This document shows positions 31,766-44,560 of a DNA stretch of 64,000 nucleotides, piece after piece. A program made the position numbers and the translations under genes. Source of the stretch: Oenanthe sinensis (Eukaryota; Streptophyta; Magnoliopsida; Apiales; Apiaceae). Each line of letters begins with the position of its first letter. The first letter of the stretch is position 1. Under the pieces are notes generated by a model. The model was not told the DNA's origin. It saw nothing but the letters and a program-made list of their open reading frames with translations, and ran no database searches. The stretch is from assembly GCA_028671895.1 (NCBI GenBank), contig CM053794.1:17284501-17348500 (forward strand), read 5' to 3'.

Positions 31766-32480
31766 CAATCTTTTTCTTTCCCTTCCATTTGCCTTTCCTA
31801 TTAGCCTTACATTTGTTATCGACCATCAACATGGTAGCAGGTTCAGCCTTTTTCATGTTGGTTTCAGCAGTTCGCAACATGGCCAACAATTCAGTGGGTG
31901 TTTTGTCTATCTCATTCATATTGTAGTTCATAACAAAATGAGAATATTTGATGTTCAAAGATTGCAATATCAAGTCAATCTGAGCTTCCGGACCAATTAG
32001 GAAACCCAAAGTATCAAGATACTCAATATAACCTATCATCTTTAGAACATGTGGTTGAACAGGTTCGCGCTCTCCCTGTTTGCAAGCATACAGTGCTTTG
32101 CTCGTGTCGAACCTTTCTTGACGAGCCTGTCCCTCAAACATTCTTTGAAGGTGTTCAATCATCTCATAAGCATCCATATACTCATGTTGTTTTTGAATCT
32201 CAGCAGTCATGGTTTCCAGCATGAGACATGCAACATCATTCGCATCATCAATATGCTTCTGATAAGCATTTTACTGAACGCGAGTTGCATTCTCAGTAGG
32301 AGGAGCAGGTGAAGGAATTTCAATGACATGAAGCTTTCGCTCTTGCCTGAGGACAATCCTCAAATTCCTATACCAATCAAGGAAGTTAGTTCCTGTAAGT
32401 TTGTCCTTCTCAAGTGTTGCTCTCACAGAGAAGTTATTTGTGTTATATGCCATTAAATTTCTACAATGTTTAAAATGCAT
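31766..32480 (-). pseudogene. Old Copia gag (UBN2-type capsid region)
   Basis: Open pieces 32480-32271 and 32222-31761. The likely start is the MAYNTNNF methionine, ten residues into the first piece. Landmarks: LTGTNFLDWYRNLRIVLRQE, YMDAYEMIEHLQRMFEGQ, RFDTSKALYACKQGE, VLKMIGYIEYLDTLGF and HFVMNYNMNEIDKTPTELLA, ending in a Lys-rich linker KGKWKGKKK. A TAA after TENATRVQ (32271-32273) breaks it once, and S interrupts it before the zinc knuckle at 18612-18730. The same gag type is found, more decayed, in the tandem array. Confidence 0.92.
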
Positions 32481-34260
32481 ATTAGTTAGTCTGCAGAAGT
32501 TTAATTATGTTCAAGTGATTATAATATACATTCATAATATATATCTCCCACTATTTTTATCAAATCAATAGCCCTAACTATTAATTCGGAAAGCATTTCC
32601 TTAAATCTTTCTAGTGAGCCAAGATCCATATTTCATCCATGTTTTAATATAGCATTGGCTAATACACCCAAAACATGACTATTTAGGTAGACAACATTTG
32701 TCGATTATATCAAATATAACTCTTGGATGGTTTGGTGGAACAACCCTTTGTACACATTTATCCAATAAATCTCACCAAACTCTATGCCTCTAAACCCACA
32801 ATCCTATTGTGATGATTTAGTTAAGTTAGACCCAACGTCTCCATAAACTAAGTACATTTACTTATCACATTTTCCCATGATTGATAAGAGCACTTCACTT
32901 TGGCAAACCCACTCCTTCTCAATCTAGATCTTGATGTGTATTAACATTGGAAGGCATCTTTATTAACTTAATATTTATTTAGGTATTTTATTGTTTAATG
33001 ATCATGATCCCATTATAAAGAGATTCTCAATTTTTTCTTGATCAAATAATTCATTTCAATATTCGTCAATGGTTTGATTTCTAAATCGTCAGAGAAATCA
33101 CGAGCGGTCTCACTTAAAACCCAACTTTCTTACGAATAATGATTCGCTTTTGACAAAATCTCCCCATATCAGAAAAAGAAAATTCATATTCAATACCGTG
33201 TTTCATAAACACAAGAATCTCACAATCATTTATTTAATTTTAAAATCTTGAATCGTTACAGATTTTATCTTTCTTAAGCAGGCATGACATGGGTATCGTA
33301 TCTAATACATACATCATTCTAAGTATACATATCTACACATGCATTCATATACATATATGTATTGTGCATAAAGTAAACATGTTTGGTTATAGCCCAGCCT
33401 ATGTGATATTTCCAAGTTAATGAAAATATCAAGGTCAATCTATGGTGGTTTCAAATACTATACCATTACATGTCTTTATCTTCTTCATTGCTCCATCATC
33501 TGAATTCGCCTTCTAGCTTCCTTGCTTCCAAGTCTCCATTGACAATTACGTTGAATGATAAAATAAATCTATTCTAATGATATTACTATAAGAACTCGAG
33601 TTATATTCGAGATTAACAATTATAATGAATAAATGATATGCAAGTCGTATTTAAAACTAAAACCATAAAACAAAACCACTATCCTATGGGTCATTGGGAC
33701 ATAACCATCCATCATGCTCACATAACAACTAGTGACATATCAGAATGCATAATCATATCATCATGCACCATATATATCATAATCATAAAATCAAAAAAAA
33801 ATCAGAAATTGATTTCAAAACAGTAAATCGCATTTTTGAGGACCTAAACGATGTCAAATGGCCAAAAAATACCATAAGTCATAACAAAGGGGTGATTTTT
33901 ACTCGTGGCGATTTTCCCTTTCCAGAAAGAGTAAATTTGACCCATTCTGACTCCGTCAAAAAACACTATTCATCTGTAGAATCACTATTCACAGAAAACT
34001 GCATCTTATACAATTGTGTTTTTAAAAGCTTCAGAACGATTCTGATGACCTTCGTATGACTGTATCTCATATCACATACATACAGTACATCACACATATC
34101 ATGTCATAACATTGCAGATCATATATAGTCATCATATCAGATTACAACTCGAGTATATATGAAAAACAAAGCATGACAGTAGCATGGCAGTCATCCAAAC
34201 AGGCATACATGCATCAAATACAGAAAACACATAACTAAATCATCCCATTATACACGTAGT
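32481..34260 (-). other. Leader region of the old Copia (about 1.8 kb)
   Basis: Non-coding stretch between primer-binding site and gag. It is homologous, with the same order of blocks, to the leaders of the tandem array, for example the ATAACCATCCA segment near 33700 opposite TGGATGGTTAT near 37265. It presumably holds packaging signals. No open frame of note. Confidence 0.75.
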
Positions 34261-34270
34261 TCTGATGCCA
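34259..34270 (-). other. Primer-binding site of the old Copia (decayed)
   Basis: Coding-strand TGGCATCAGAAC, one base inside the LTR end CTTTCA. It matches the tRNA-iMet type TGGTATCAGAGC with two transitions. Confidence 0.8.
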
Positions 34271-34271
34271 A

Positions 34272-34882
34272 TGAAAGTTTTCAGGCATGAAAACGCAACG
34301 GATATAACATAAAAAAACAATAAAATCCGAAACCCTATCGCTGGATCCATGTACAACGTTGGATCATTACGGTGAAGCAGTCTGTACCTTAACGAAATTT
34401 TCCGTATGCTGTTTAATGGAGGTCCAGAAACAGAATCACAGCATCCCTTTTATGCAAAGATATGCTCTCCAAAGAAGTCCACACGAACGTCCGATCGTCC
34501 AACGATCACCGGAGTCGGTACTAGCCGAATAGTTTGCCTATCTCTCTCTCTCTCTCTCTCTCTCTCTAGCCTCTCAAAACTATTGAGCAACTAGGTTTTC
34601 TGTGAAAAACGACTTATGACTTCTAACCCTAAAACTATACATCATTATGTATATATAGGGGAAAGAGAGATTTTGGGTCTGACCCTAATCCATGTGGTTT
34701 CGAAAACCCATTATGATTTTGGGTTATCATTATTATTAAATCCAAATTCTAATATAATTAATCAAGTCCCACTTAATTAATTCAATAATTAAATTCAAAA
34801 TAATAATAATAATAAAATATCTAAATTCTTAATTTAAATAAAGCTCCGTTTTGACGTTCTTTGTGTGTGACCCTTTAGGTTA
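34272..34882 (-). repeat. 5' LTR of the old Copia, first part
   Basis: Aligns with 13980 onward of the 3' LTR until the GGTTA target site, where the tandem array is inserted. It contains a CT microsatellite (34540-34567), longer than the matching tract in the other LTR, and the TATATATA site. The LTR resumes at 52375. Confidence 0.92.
34878..34882. repeat. Left target-site duplication of the tandem array (GGTTA)
   Basis: GGTTA directly before TGTTAGTAATTG; an identical GGTTA follows the last LTR at 52370-52374. Confidence 0.95.
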
Positions 34883-36427
34883 TGTTAGTAATTGTGCTCT
34901 AGAGACAATACTTTTTATATTTTAAAGAAAATATTTATTATTAAGGATTATGTTTTATTGATTATTATTTATTTATTATGTTTTATTTACTGCGTAATAA
35001 ATTGAAAGCATAATAAATGTCCTTGGAAATTTGATACGTATTATATATCTTTAAGTATGTGACTTAAAAATGAGATTATATGAATAGTATCTTATTCCTA
35101 AAATTCCCTTGTCGAGTATTATTATTTAAGGACAATAATAATGCACAAAGACTAGTATGTTTCTTGACAGATGACCACATCTCATTGGTCATAAGTATGG
35201 GGATACTAAAGTCAAGAACATAAGTGCATGTATCAATGCATGGCACTGGAATGACCCGCCGTGAGATTCTACATGTTAAGTAAGTGTCATAAGTAATTCT
35301 CACTGTGATAATGGTGTAATGATCCTTAGACCTGAAATCATTATATTTCTATACGAGAATTAATATACTTTGATTACATTAAAAGTTACCTTTGACCGGG
35401 TGATGATAAAAGTGGACATTGGGTATATTATGAATCGTATGAGAAATATGAATGATCTAGATGGGATTTAATCCTCCTAATTTTAGGAGTGATATTATTG
35501 GCCTCTTGTTTGAGTGAGATTATGAAATGCACGGACGTGCTCAAATGTTGATTTGATTTTAATAGTCTACTCATCGATCAAGAAAATAAAGATTAAATTA
35601 TGAAGAGGATGACACGAGACATGCCTTGAGTTTAATCTATAATATCAAGATTAAAGGGATTATATTACATGGAACATTATTCACGAAAGGCTTAATCGAA
35701 TCACCGATTTATTATTATTACTTGGGTAACAATGATGTATTACTAGATGCCGCTCATTATTTACAATTTTAATTAGATATTAAAATTGTTGCCAACGTAA
35801 TAATAATCTATAGGGTCACACACAAAGAACGCTTGAAGGAGAAATAATTTAAATTATGAATTTAAATTAAATAAGTAATTTATTTTATTTATGATATTAA
35901 TTAAGTATGACTTAATTAATTATATTAATAGAATAAATGAATTACTTAAACTAATTCCAAAATTAATAATTAATTAATTAAGTGAGACTTAATTAAATAA
36001 TTTAGAATTTTGGATTAGTATTAATTATAATTGGATTATAATTAGAAAACTTATTCCTCTCTCTATATAATCTCTTTATGGGCTGATTTAATTAAAAAGA
36101 GATTTTAAAAAAAAACCCTAGCCGCTCTGAGAGAGGAGGAAGATAGAGAGAGAAGAAGTTTTCGGGTGCTCGTACACATCAATCCTTCATGAAAAGTATT
36201 CGTGTGGATACCGTAGAGCGTAGATCGCGAGAGCGGGATACGTGGTGATTAAACAAGTTTTGGACCTCCATTAATCTTCCATTAATGAACTGTTAAAGCT
36301 TCTAAAGGTATTTATTCTTTATCTCCGAATTAAATCTTTTGTTTTCGCATGGATCCTGCGGAGGGTTTCGCTATTTTGATTTATTTTTCGCGTTTATTCC
36401 GCTGCGTTTGTGTCACGAAACCCTACA
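34883..36427 (+). repeat. LTR1 of the array (1545 bp)
   Basis: TGTTAGTAATTG to CCCTACA. It has a TATA box (CTATATAATC, about 36063), then a GAGAGAGGAGGAAG leader-like block. It shares the ending CTACA and a TTTTAAAAAAAAACCC tract with the solo LTR3, not with LTR2 or LTR4. Confidence 0.95.
36063..36071 (+). promoter_or_regulatory. TATA box of LTR1
   Basis: CTCTCTATATAATCTC, conserved at the same place in LTR2 (44819-44825), LTR3 (44191-44199) and LTR4 (52009-52015). Probable core promoter, about 360 bases before the LTR end. Confidence 0.55.
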
Positions 36428-38608
36428 ATGACATCAGAGCTACTTGCAAAACGTTTTAATTCGGTTATGTGCTTAACAGTTTTTGATATATATGCATGTA
36501 TGCGATCTATCATGATTTTATATTTATATAATATGTATATGTTTATATATATTATGAATATATGATATTTATATGATGTATAATCATGTGATGATTATTT
36601 GTGTTGATGTATGTATATGATACATGTTTGTTCTTATTATGGGAATCGTATTCGATACGAATTCTGAAACGGCTGCCGTTGATTTTCTGAAATCTTTGTC
36701 CGTTGTCCGATTTTCGCAAACGATATGTGTTTTCTGACTGTAATCATGTCACTGAGCAATACTGACTTTGTCAGCTCTGCGTCTGTAAGCCATTAGATGT
36801 CGTTACAGCCTCCAAAACGGTGATTTACGATTTTCTGAAAATTATTTGATTTTCTAAAATTTTGAGTATTTGTATGTATATATTATGAATATATGATATT
36901 CATGTAATGTATAATCATATGATGATTGTATGTATCTCTGTGTATGTATATATGATATATGCTTGTTCTTGTTATGAGAATTGTATATGATACGATTTCT
37001 GAAACACCGTCAGATTTGGAGAAATCTGACTGCTGTATCTGATTTTCGTAAACGATATGTGTTTTCTGACTGTAATCGGGCCAATGAACAAAACTGATAG
37101 ATATTCTATCACCGACGGGTCTGTAAGGCGTTTGACGTCGTTAAGGGCCTCGAAATAGCGATTTATTGTCTTCAGAAATCTATTTTTAATTTTCTGAAAT
37201 TTCAAAATTTGTTATATATGATTATATAATATGAGATATATTATATGTGTTATATGATAGCATGGTGGATGGTTATGGCCTAAAGACCCATAGGATAGTG
37301 GTTTTGATTTATGGTTTTGGTTTCTAAATACGACTTGCATTTCGTTTATTCATTGTAATTTAATTATCTCGAATGTAACTCGAGTTCTTCTTGTAATTTC
37401 ATTAGAATAGTTTTATTTTTTATTATTTAATGTAATTATCAATGAAGACTTGCAAGCAAGGAGACGATCCAAAAGGGGGATGATGGAGCAATGAAGAAAG
37501 AAGACATGTAATAGATTGTATTTTTAAAACCACCATAGACTGACCTTGATATTTCCATTAGCTTGGAAATATCACATAGGATGGGGCCATAACCAAACAC
37601 GTTTAATTTACGCACATTACATATATGTATATGATTGCATGTATTGGTATGTATGCGTAGATATAATTGAGATGTATGCTTAATATTGATTAATCATGTA
37701 TGTATTAGATACGACACCCATGCCATGTTTGCTTAAACAAGATAAAATCTGTAACGATTCAAGATTTTAAAATTAACAAACGATCATGAGATTCTTGTGT
37801 TTATGAAATATGGATTTTTAAAACACGGAATTAAATATGGATTTTTGATATCTATAATTGGGATTTTCTGACAAAAGCGGATATGCGTATTTGTAAGGCT
37901 GATGGGTTTTAAGTGTGACCATTGGTATCCTCTATCTACCTGGGAAATGAACAATTTAAGATGTCGATTTGAAATATTTGGTTCAAGGAAAAATTGAGGA
38001 TCTCTTTATGATGTGATCATGATCGTTATAAATTTTCTAAAACCCCTTAACAAAATATTAAGTTTTACTCGGATGCTTTCCAATGAATGAACACTCATCG
38101 AATCCTAGATCGATAAGGGGAAGGACTGTCAGTGGCAGGGGACTCCTATCTATCGTGGTGAGATGCGACGAATATAAACGGTTATATTCGACCGTTGTAT
38201 CATTGGGTCTAACTTAACTGAGTCGTCATAATAAGTGAAAATAAATGGTTATATTCAACTATTATGAACTTAGAAGCATAGAGTTTGGTTAAAAGTCTAT
38301 TAGATAGATAAGATCAATCGTTGTTCACCAAACTATCCAAGAATTATATATGATATAATTGACAACTGTTGTCTACCTAAATAATCATTTTCTAAGGACT
38401 TCCAGTGGTTGACTTAGGACATGACGAAATATGGATCTTGGCTCACTAGAAAGAATTATGGGATATACTTTCCAAATTAATAGTAAGGGCTATTAGTTTG
38501 ATAAAAATAGTGGGAGGTATATGATGATATACCATAATCACTTAAACATAATTAATATTAAATTTGCAACCTAGTTTATTTTATGCACTTTAATATTGTA
38601 GATATCAA
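36428..38608 (+). other. Primer-binding site and leader, internal copy A
   Basis: It opens ATGACATCAGAGCTA, a decayed form of the TGGTATCAGAGC primer-binding site. About 2.2 kb of non-coding leader follows. Within it a unit of about 330 bases occurs twice in diverged form (about 36530-36865 and 36870-37205); both halves contain the exact block AAACGATATGTGTTTTCTGA and a GTCTGTAAG block. No coding region is supported. The same structure is present in copy B. Confidence 0.8.
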
Positions 38609-39390
38609 ATGATAAACACAAACAACTTCTCTATGCGATCAGTTCTTGAGAAGGACAAGTTGACGAGAATATATTTCCTTGACTGACATAGGAGCTTGAG
38701 GATCGTCCTCGGGCACCACGATATTAGTCAAATCTCTTCCCCTGCTCTTAAAGTTGAGAATGTAACATGTGCAAATCATAGTGCTTATTGGAAGCAAATT
38801 GATGTTGCGACTGATGTTTCATGTCTCATGCTCGCAAATATATGTGCTGAGCTTAAGAAGCAATACAAGCATATAGATGCTTATGAAACGATTGAGCACA
38901 AGATATATTTGAAAGGGCACTATACACTTACAAGTAGGGAGAGTAACACCCGGTTACACCACATGTTCTAAAGATTATAGGGTATAATGAATACCATTGA
39001 TATTTTGGGTTTCGAGATTGGTCTGGAGACAGTTAGATTTGATCTTACAATCTTTGGACTAATATTATTCTTATTTTGTTATGAACAATAAAGTGAATAA
39101 GATTGGTAAAACACCCATTGAGTTGCTTAGCATGTTGAGAACTGCTGAAAGTAATATGATAAATGCATGAACTACTACTATATTGATGGTAAACATAGGG
39201 AATACAAAAGGGAAAGGAAAACGGAAAGGCAAGGAGAAGATTTGATCTAGTTCCGTTGTCAAACCAAAGTCCAATCCCTAAAGCAGACTCTAAAGTCTGA
39301 ATGAGGTGTTGATAAAGAAGACGATTGTCACTTCTGTGGAAAGTTGGGAGACTGGAAATTAAACTGTCATGCTTAATTGGAGGATCGGAA
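38609..39390 (+). pseudogene. gag, internal copy A
   Basis: Starts at ATG 38609 (MINTNNFSMRS), then breaks at once with stops. Landmarks of the same UBN2-type gag as the old Copia remain: SLRIVLGHHD, KQYKHIDAYETIEH, DKIGKTPIELLSMLRTAE-like text and a Lys/Gly-rich linker. The zinc knuckle (about 39326-39367) reads CHFCGKLGDWKLNC, with Asp where the His should be. It cannot produce a functional Gag. Confidence 0.85.
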
Positions 39391-40433
39391 GACGATGATC
39401 AATAAGGGTCAAGCTTAAGGTATCGGGTTGGAATTGGAGTAAAGATAGTTGCTCTGGTTCGAGGAACTCGTTACTTAATTTTTGGCCTATAAGGAAAATT
39501 TAGAACTTGATAATTGTTATAACGTGCTTGCAATTGGCAAGGACATTATTTCAGTTTCTTGTTTGGACAAGAAAGGCTTTTTCATTTTAATTAAATAACA
39601 ATAGTTGTTTATTCTATTTTGATGATGAGCCTTATAATGTTGCACAACTAATTAACAATTTATATGTTCTAAAGTGACTCAAATAAAATATTACCTTTGG
39701 CACTGTTGTTGAGGCCATATTAATGAGAAACGCATTTTCAGAATACATAAGGATGCATTTATGGAAAAGTTTGATTATGAATTATACAAAAGGATGCGAA
39801 TCTTGGCTTATTTGGCAAAATGACTAAAGCTCCTTTTACCGGACATGGTGAAGGGATCATTGAATGGGTATGACTTATACATAGTGATGTATGTGGTCAT
39901 ATGTGTACGATGACAAAAGGTAGATTTTATTAACTTAATAAAATTTACTAATTATTTTAGTAGATACGGATATATGTATCTTTTGAAGAACTAATCCAAA
40001 TCATTTGAAAAGTTCAAAGACTATAAAGATGAAGTAGAAAATATCAAAGAAAGGTTTTTGATAGGAGGGATCACACCTTGTTGGACATGGTGCGATCAAT
40101 GTTGAGTCAATGAATCTTCCAATTAGTTTCTGGGGTTGCACCCTGGAAACGGCTCCACATACACTTAACTGTGTTCCTACTAAATTGGTTCAAAAGACTC
40201 CTTATGAGATATGGACTGAGCAACGTCACAGCATGTCATTTATAAAATTTTGGGGATGTGAAGCGTTTGTGAAACGTCTAATCTCTGACAAGCTAGGACC
40301 AAAATCAGACAAATGTAATTTTGTGGAATACCCAACAGAAACAAGGGGTTATTCTTTCTATAATCCTTCCGAGAACAAAATGTTTGTTGCTCGAACTACT
40401 GAGAGACAGTGGGAGGATAATAGATCTCAATGA
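39391..40433 (+). pseudogene. Protease remnant and integrase, internal copy A
   Basis: The D-T-G segment of the protease is missing: sequence jumps from the KGQA-type linker to the segment after the active site (about 39415-39430). IISVSCLDKKGF is kept. The HHCC region (39690-39840) is broken. In the integrase core about 130 bases are missing at about 40040-40052, removing the segment with the second catalytic Asp (LRSDRGGEY in the old Copia). After that an open piece (40110-40433) keeps LPISFWG-like text, TPYEIWTEQRHSM and GYSFYNPSENKMFVARTT. Copy B shows the same losses. Confidence 0.85.
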
Positions 40434-41480
40434 AGTTTGAGACCCACATGATAACGTTGAACCAGTGGAGGAACCTGAGTAGAATGTACAAGAAAAATAA
40501 TACTGCTCAAGAAACACAGGTGTTCGTAGGTTTAGTAGGATTCGCCATGAGCCCAAGAGATAATATGGATTTCTCTTGACTCAAGATGGTGATGTGATGC
40601 TTGTGGATGAAGATGAGCCTCTCACCTACCTAGATAATATAAACACTCCAGATTCTAAGAGATGGCTGATGCCATTAAATCTGAGATGGAATCCATGTAT
40701 ACTAATCAAGTATGGACTTTGGTTGATCCACCTGAAGGGGTAAAACCTATAGGGTGCAAGTGGGTTTTCAAGAAGAAGACCGACATGGATGCTAATATAC
40801 AGACCTATAATGCACGATTGGTGGCAAAAGGTTTCAAGAAAATTCATGGTATTGACTATGATGAGACCTTTTCACCAGTTGTTATGGTCATGTCCATCAG
40901 GATTTTGCTTGCTATAGCTGCTTACTATGACTATGAAATCTGGTAAATGGATGTCAAAACCGCTTTCTTAAATGAGAGCCTTGAAGAAGATATGGATGTG
41001 TACATGACACACCCTAAGGGTTTTGTTGATCTAAAGGATGCTGGAAATGTAAGTAAGTTGCGTCGATCCATTTATGGATTAAAGCAGGCCTCGAGGAGAT
41101 GGAACATTTATTTTCATGAAACAGTAAAAAAGAGTTTGACTTTATTCAGAATGAAGATGAAACTTGTGTTTACAAGAAGTTTAGTTGGAGCCATGTGGCA
41201 TTCCTAGTATTATATGTTGATGATATATTACTAATAGGGAATGACATTCCTTCTCTATAGACTGTGAAGACTTGGTTGAGAAATAATTTCTCAATGAAAG
41301 ACTTAGGCGATGTGACATATATATTAGGGATCGAGATCTATAGAGATAGATCAAGGTGATTGATCGGCCTAATTTAGAGTACATACATTGACAAAGTTTT
41401 GCATCGATTTCAAATGCAAAGAGACTAAAATAGATATGTCCCAATGTCTCATGGGATAGTGATCTCAAAATAAAATTTGT
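40434..41480 (+). pseudogene. Linker and reverse transcriptase, internal copy A
   Basis: Linker 40434-40660 with broken frames, then RT pieces 40662-40946 and 40947-41207. WTLVDPPEGVKPIGCKWVF, TYNARLVAKGFKKIHGIDYD and TFSPVVMVMSIR are present. The codon before MDVKTAFLNE is TAA (40944-40946); the old Copia has Gln there. The active-site codons YVDD are intact at 41213-41224, though in a broken frame. Confidence 0.88.
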
Positions 41481-42074
41481 CCTAAATCATTGGATGATAG
41501 GGATTGCATGAGTAAAATTCCATACGCGTCAGCAATTGGTTTTATAATGTATGCAATGATATGTACTTGTCCTGATGTCTCGTATGCTTTAACCATGATG
41601 AGTAGATACCGATCTAATCCAGGTGAAGGTCACTGGACGACAGTCAAGAATATTCTTAAGTACTTAAAGAGGACTAAAGATTCATTCTTGTTATATGGAG
41701 GAGATGTGAAGCTAGTTGTAAGAGGTTTCAGTGATACTGGTTTCTAGACAGATAACGATAATTTAATGTTTCTGTCTGGCTTTGTGTTTTATTGAGATGT
41801 TGTATGCTGGAATGGTTCACAGCAAAGACAATTGTTGATTTTACAATAGAACCTGAGTATATTGATGCTTGTGAAGCAGCCAAGGAGGCTGTTTGGGCAT
41901 GTACTTAGGAGATATCACCTAATTAATGAGATTAATGATCAAGGAGATATACGTATATGTAAAGTGTATACTAATAATAATATTGCAGACACACTGACTA
42001 AGGCTTTGTCGCAGCAGAAGCACGAAAGTCACACTAGTTCCATGAGTATTGGATACTTGGGTAATTGGCTCTAG
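41481..42074 (+). pseudogene. RT end and RNase H, internal copy A
   Basis: Pieces 41490-41747 and 41862-42074. MSKIPYASAIGFIMYAMIC, DVSYALTMMSRYRSNPGEG and LVVRGFSDTGF (RNase H start), then a broken middle, then NNIADTLTKALSQQKHESH at the end. Near 41794-41805 copy A has 12 bases (about AGATGTTGTATG) that copy B lacks. Confidence 0.85.
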
Positions 42075-42075
42075 T

Positions 42076-42088
42076 GCAAGTGGGAGAT
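42076..42088 (+). other. Polypurine tract, copy A
   Basis: GCAAGTGGGAGAT directly before the LTR2 start TGTTAG. Copy B has GCAAGTGAGAGAT, one base changed. Confidence 0.85.
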
Positions 42089-43010
42089 TGTTAGTAATTG
42101 TGCTCTAGAGACAATACTTTTTATATTTTAAGAAAAATATTTATTATTAAGGATTATGTTTTATTGATTATTATTTATTTATTATGTTTTATTTACTGCG
42201 TAATAAATTGAAAGCATAATAAATGTCCTTGGAATTTTGATACGTATTATATATCTTTAAGTATGTGACTTAAAAATGAGATTATATGAATAGTATCTTA
42301 TTCCTAAAATTCCCTAGTCGAGTATTATTATTTAAGGACAATAATAATGCACAAAGACTAGTATGTTTCCTGACAGATGACCACATCTCATTGGTCATAG
42401 GTATGGGGATACTAAAGTCAAGAACATAAGTGCATGTATCAATGCATGGCACTGGAATGACCCGCCGTGAGATTCTACATGTTAAGTAAGTGTCATAAGT
42501 AATTCTCACTGTGATAATGGTGTAATGATCCTTAGACCTGAAATCATTATATTTCTATACGAGAATTAATATACTTTGATTACATTAAAAGTTACCTTTG
42601 ACCGGGTGATGATAAAAGTGGACATTGGGTATATTATGAATCGTATGAGAAATATGAATGATCTAGATGAGATTTAATCCTCCTAATTTTAGGAGTGATA
42701 TTATTGGCCTCTTGTTTGAGTGAGACTATGAAATGCACGGCCGTGCTCAAATGTTGATTTGATTTTAATAGTCTACTCATCGATCAAGAAAATAAAGATT
42801 AAATTATGAAGAGGATGACACGAGACATGCCTTGAGTTTAATCTATAATATCAAGATTAAAGGGATTATATTACATGGAACATTATTCATGAAAGGCTTA
42901 ATCGAATCACCGATTTATTATTATTACTTGGGTAGCAATGATGTATTACTAGATGCCGCTCATTGTTTACAATTTTAATTAGATATTAAAATTGTTGCCA
43001 ACGTAATAAT
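42089..43010 (+). repeat. LTR2 of the array, first part
   Basis: Starts TGTTAGTAATTG and runs to ACGTAATAAT, where solo LTR3 is inserted. It resumes at 44561. Total length without the insertion and one target copy is 1543 bp. It shares CATTGTTTAC (about 42961) with LTR4, where LTR1 and LTR3 have CATTATTTAC. Confidence 0.92.
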
Positions 43011-44555
43011 TGTTAGTAATTGTGCTCTAGAGACAATACTTTTTATATTTTAAGGAAAATATTTATTATTAAGGATTATGTTTTATTGATTATTATGTTT
43101 TATTATGTTTTATTTACTGCGTAATAAATTGAAATCATAATAAATGTCCTTGGAATTTTGATACGTATTATATATCTTTAAGTATGTGACTTAAAAAATG
43201 AGATTATATGAATAGTATCTTATTCCTAAAATTCCCTAGTCGAGTATTATTATTTAAGGACAATAATAATGCACAAAGACTAGTATGTTTCTTGACAGAT
43301 GACCACATCTCATTGGTCATAGGTATGGGGATACTAAAGTCAGGAACATAAGTGCATGTATCAATGCATGGCACTGGAATGACCCGCCGTGAGATTCTAC
43401 ATGTTAAGTAAGTGTCATAAGTAATTCTCACTGTGATAATGGTGTAATGATCCTTAGACCTGAAATCATTATATTTCTATACGAGAATTAATATACTTTG
43501 ATTACATTAAAAGTTACCTTTGACCGGGTGATGATAAAAGTGGACATTGGGTATATTATGAATCGTATGAGAAATATGAATGATCTAGATGGGATTTAAT
43601 CCTCCTAATTTTAGGAGTGATATTATTGGCCTCTTGTTTGAGTGAGACTATGAAATGCACGGCCGTGCTCAAATGTTGATTTGATTTTAATAGTCTACTC
43701 ATCGATCAAGAAAATAAAGATTAAATTATGAAGAGGATGACACGAGACATGCCTTGAGTTTAATCTATAATATCAAGATTAAAGGGATTATATTACATGG
43801 AACATTATTCACGAAAAGCTTAATCGAATCACCGATTTATTATTATTACTTAGGTAGCAATGATGTATTACTAGATGCCGCTCATTATTTACAATTTTAA
43901 TTAGATATTAAAATTGTTGCCAACGTAATAATAACCTACAGGGTCACACACAAAGAACGCTTGAAGGAGAAATAATTTAAATTATGAATTTAAATTAAAT
44001 AAGTAATTTATTTTATTTATGATATTAATTAAGTATGACTTAATTAATTATATAAATAGAATAAATGAATTACTTAAACTAATTCCAAAATTAATAATTT
44101 ATTAATTAAGTGAGACTTAATTAAATAATTTAGAATTTTGGATTAGTATTAATTATAATTGGATTATAATTAGAAAACTTATTCCTCTCTCTATATAATC
44201 TCTTTATGGGCTGATTTAATTAAAAAGAGATTTTAAAAAAAAACCCTAGCCGCTCTGAGAGAGGAGGAAGATAGAGAGAGAAGAAGTTTTCGGGTGCTAG
44301 TACACATCAATCCTTCATGAAAAGTGTTCGTGTGGATACCGTAGAGCGTAGATCGCGAGAGCGGGATACGTGGTGATTAAACAAGTTTTGGACCTCCATT
44401 AATCTTTCATTAATGAACTGTTAAAGCTTCTAAAGGTATTTATTCTTTATCTCCGAATTAAATCTTTTGTTTTCGCATGGATCCTGCGGAGGGTTTCGCT
44501 ATTTTGATTTATTTTTCGCGTTTATTCCGCTGCGTTTATGTCACGAAACCCTACA
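43011..44555 (+). repeat. LTR3: solo LTR nested in LTR2 (1545 bp)
   Basis: A complete LTR, TGTTAGTAATTG to CCCTACA, of the same family and orientation. It is flanked by ATAAT at 43006-43010 and 44556-44560. Removing LTR3 and one ATAAT restores a continuous LTR2 that matches LTR4 across the junction. No internal region accompanies it, so it is a solo LTR. Its variants match LTR1. Confidence 0.92.
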
Positions 44556-44560
44556 ATAAT

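Noticed and set aside
34406..34594. Frame ending in a long Leu-Ser run
   Set aside because: The run is a translated CT microsatellite inside an LTR.
35076..35303. 75-codon antisense frame repeated at 42282, 43204 and 51033
   Set aside because: It is present only because the four LTRs are copies of one another; it is antisense to the element, has no domain, and conservation follows LTR identity.
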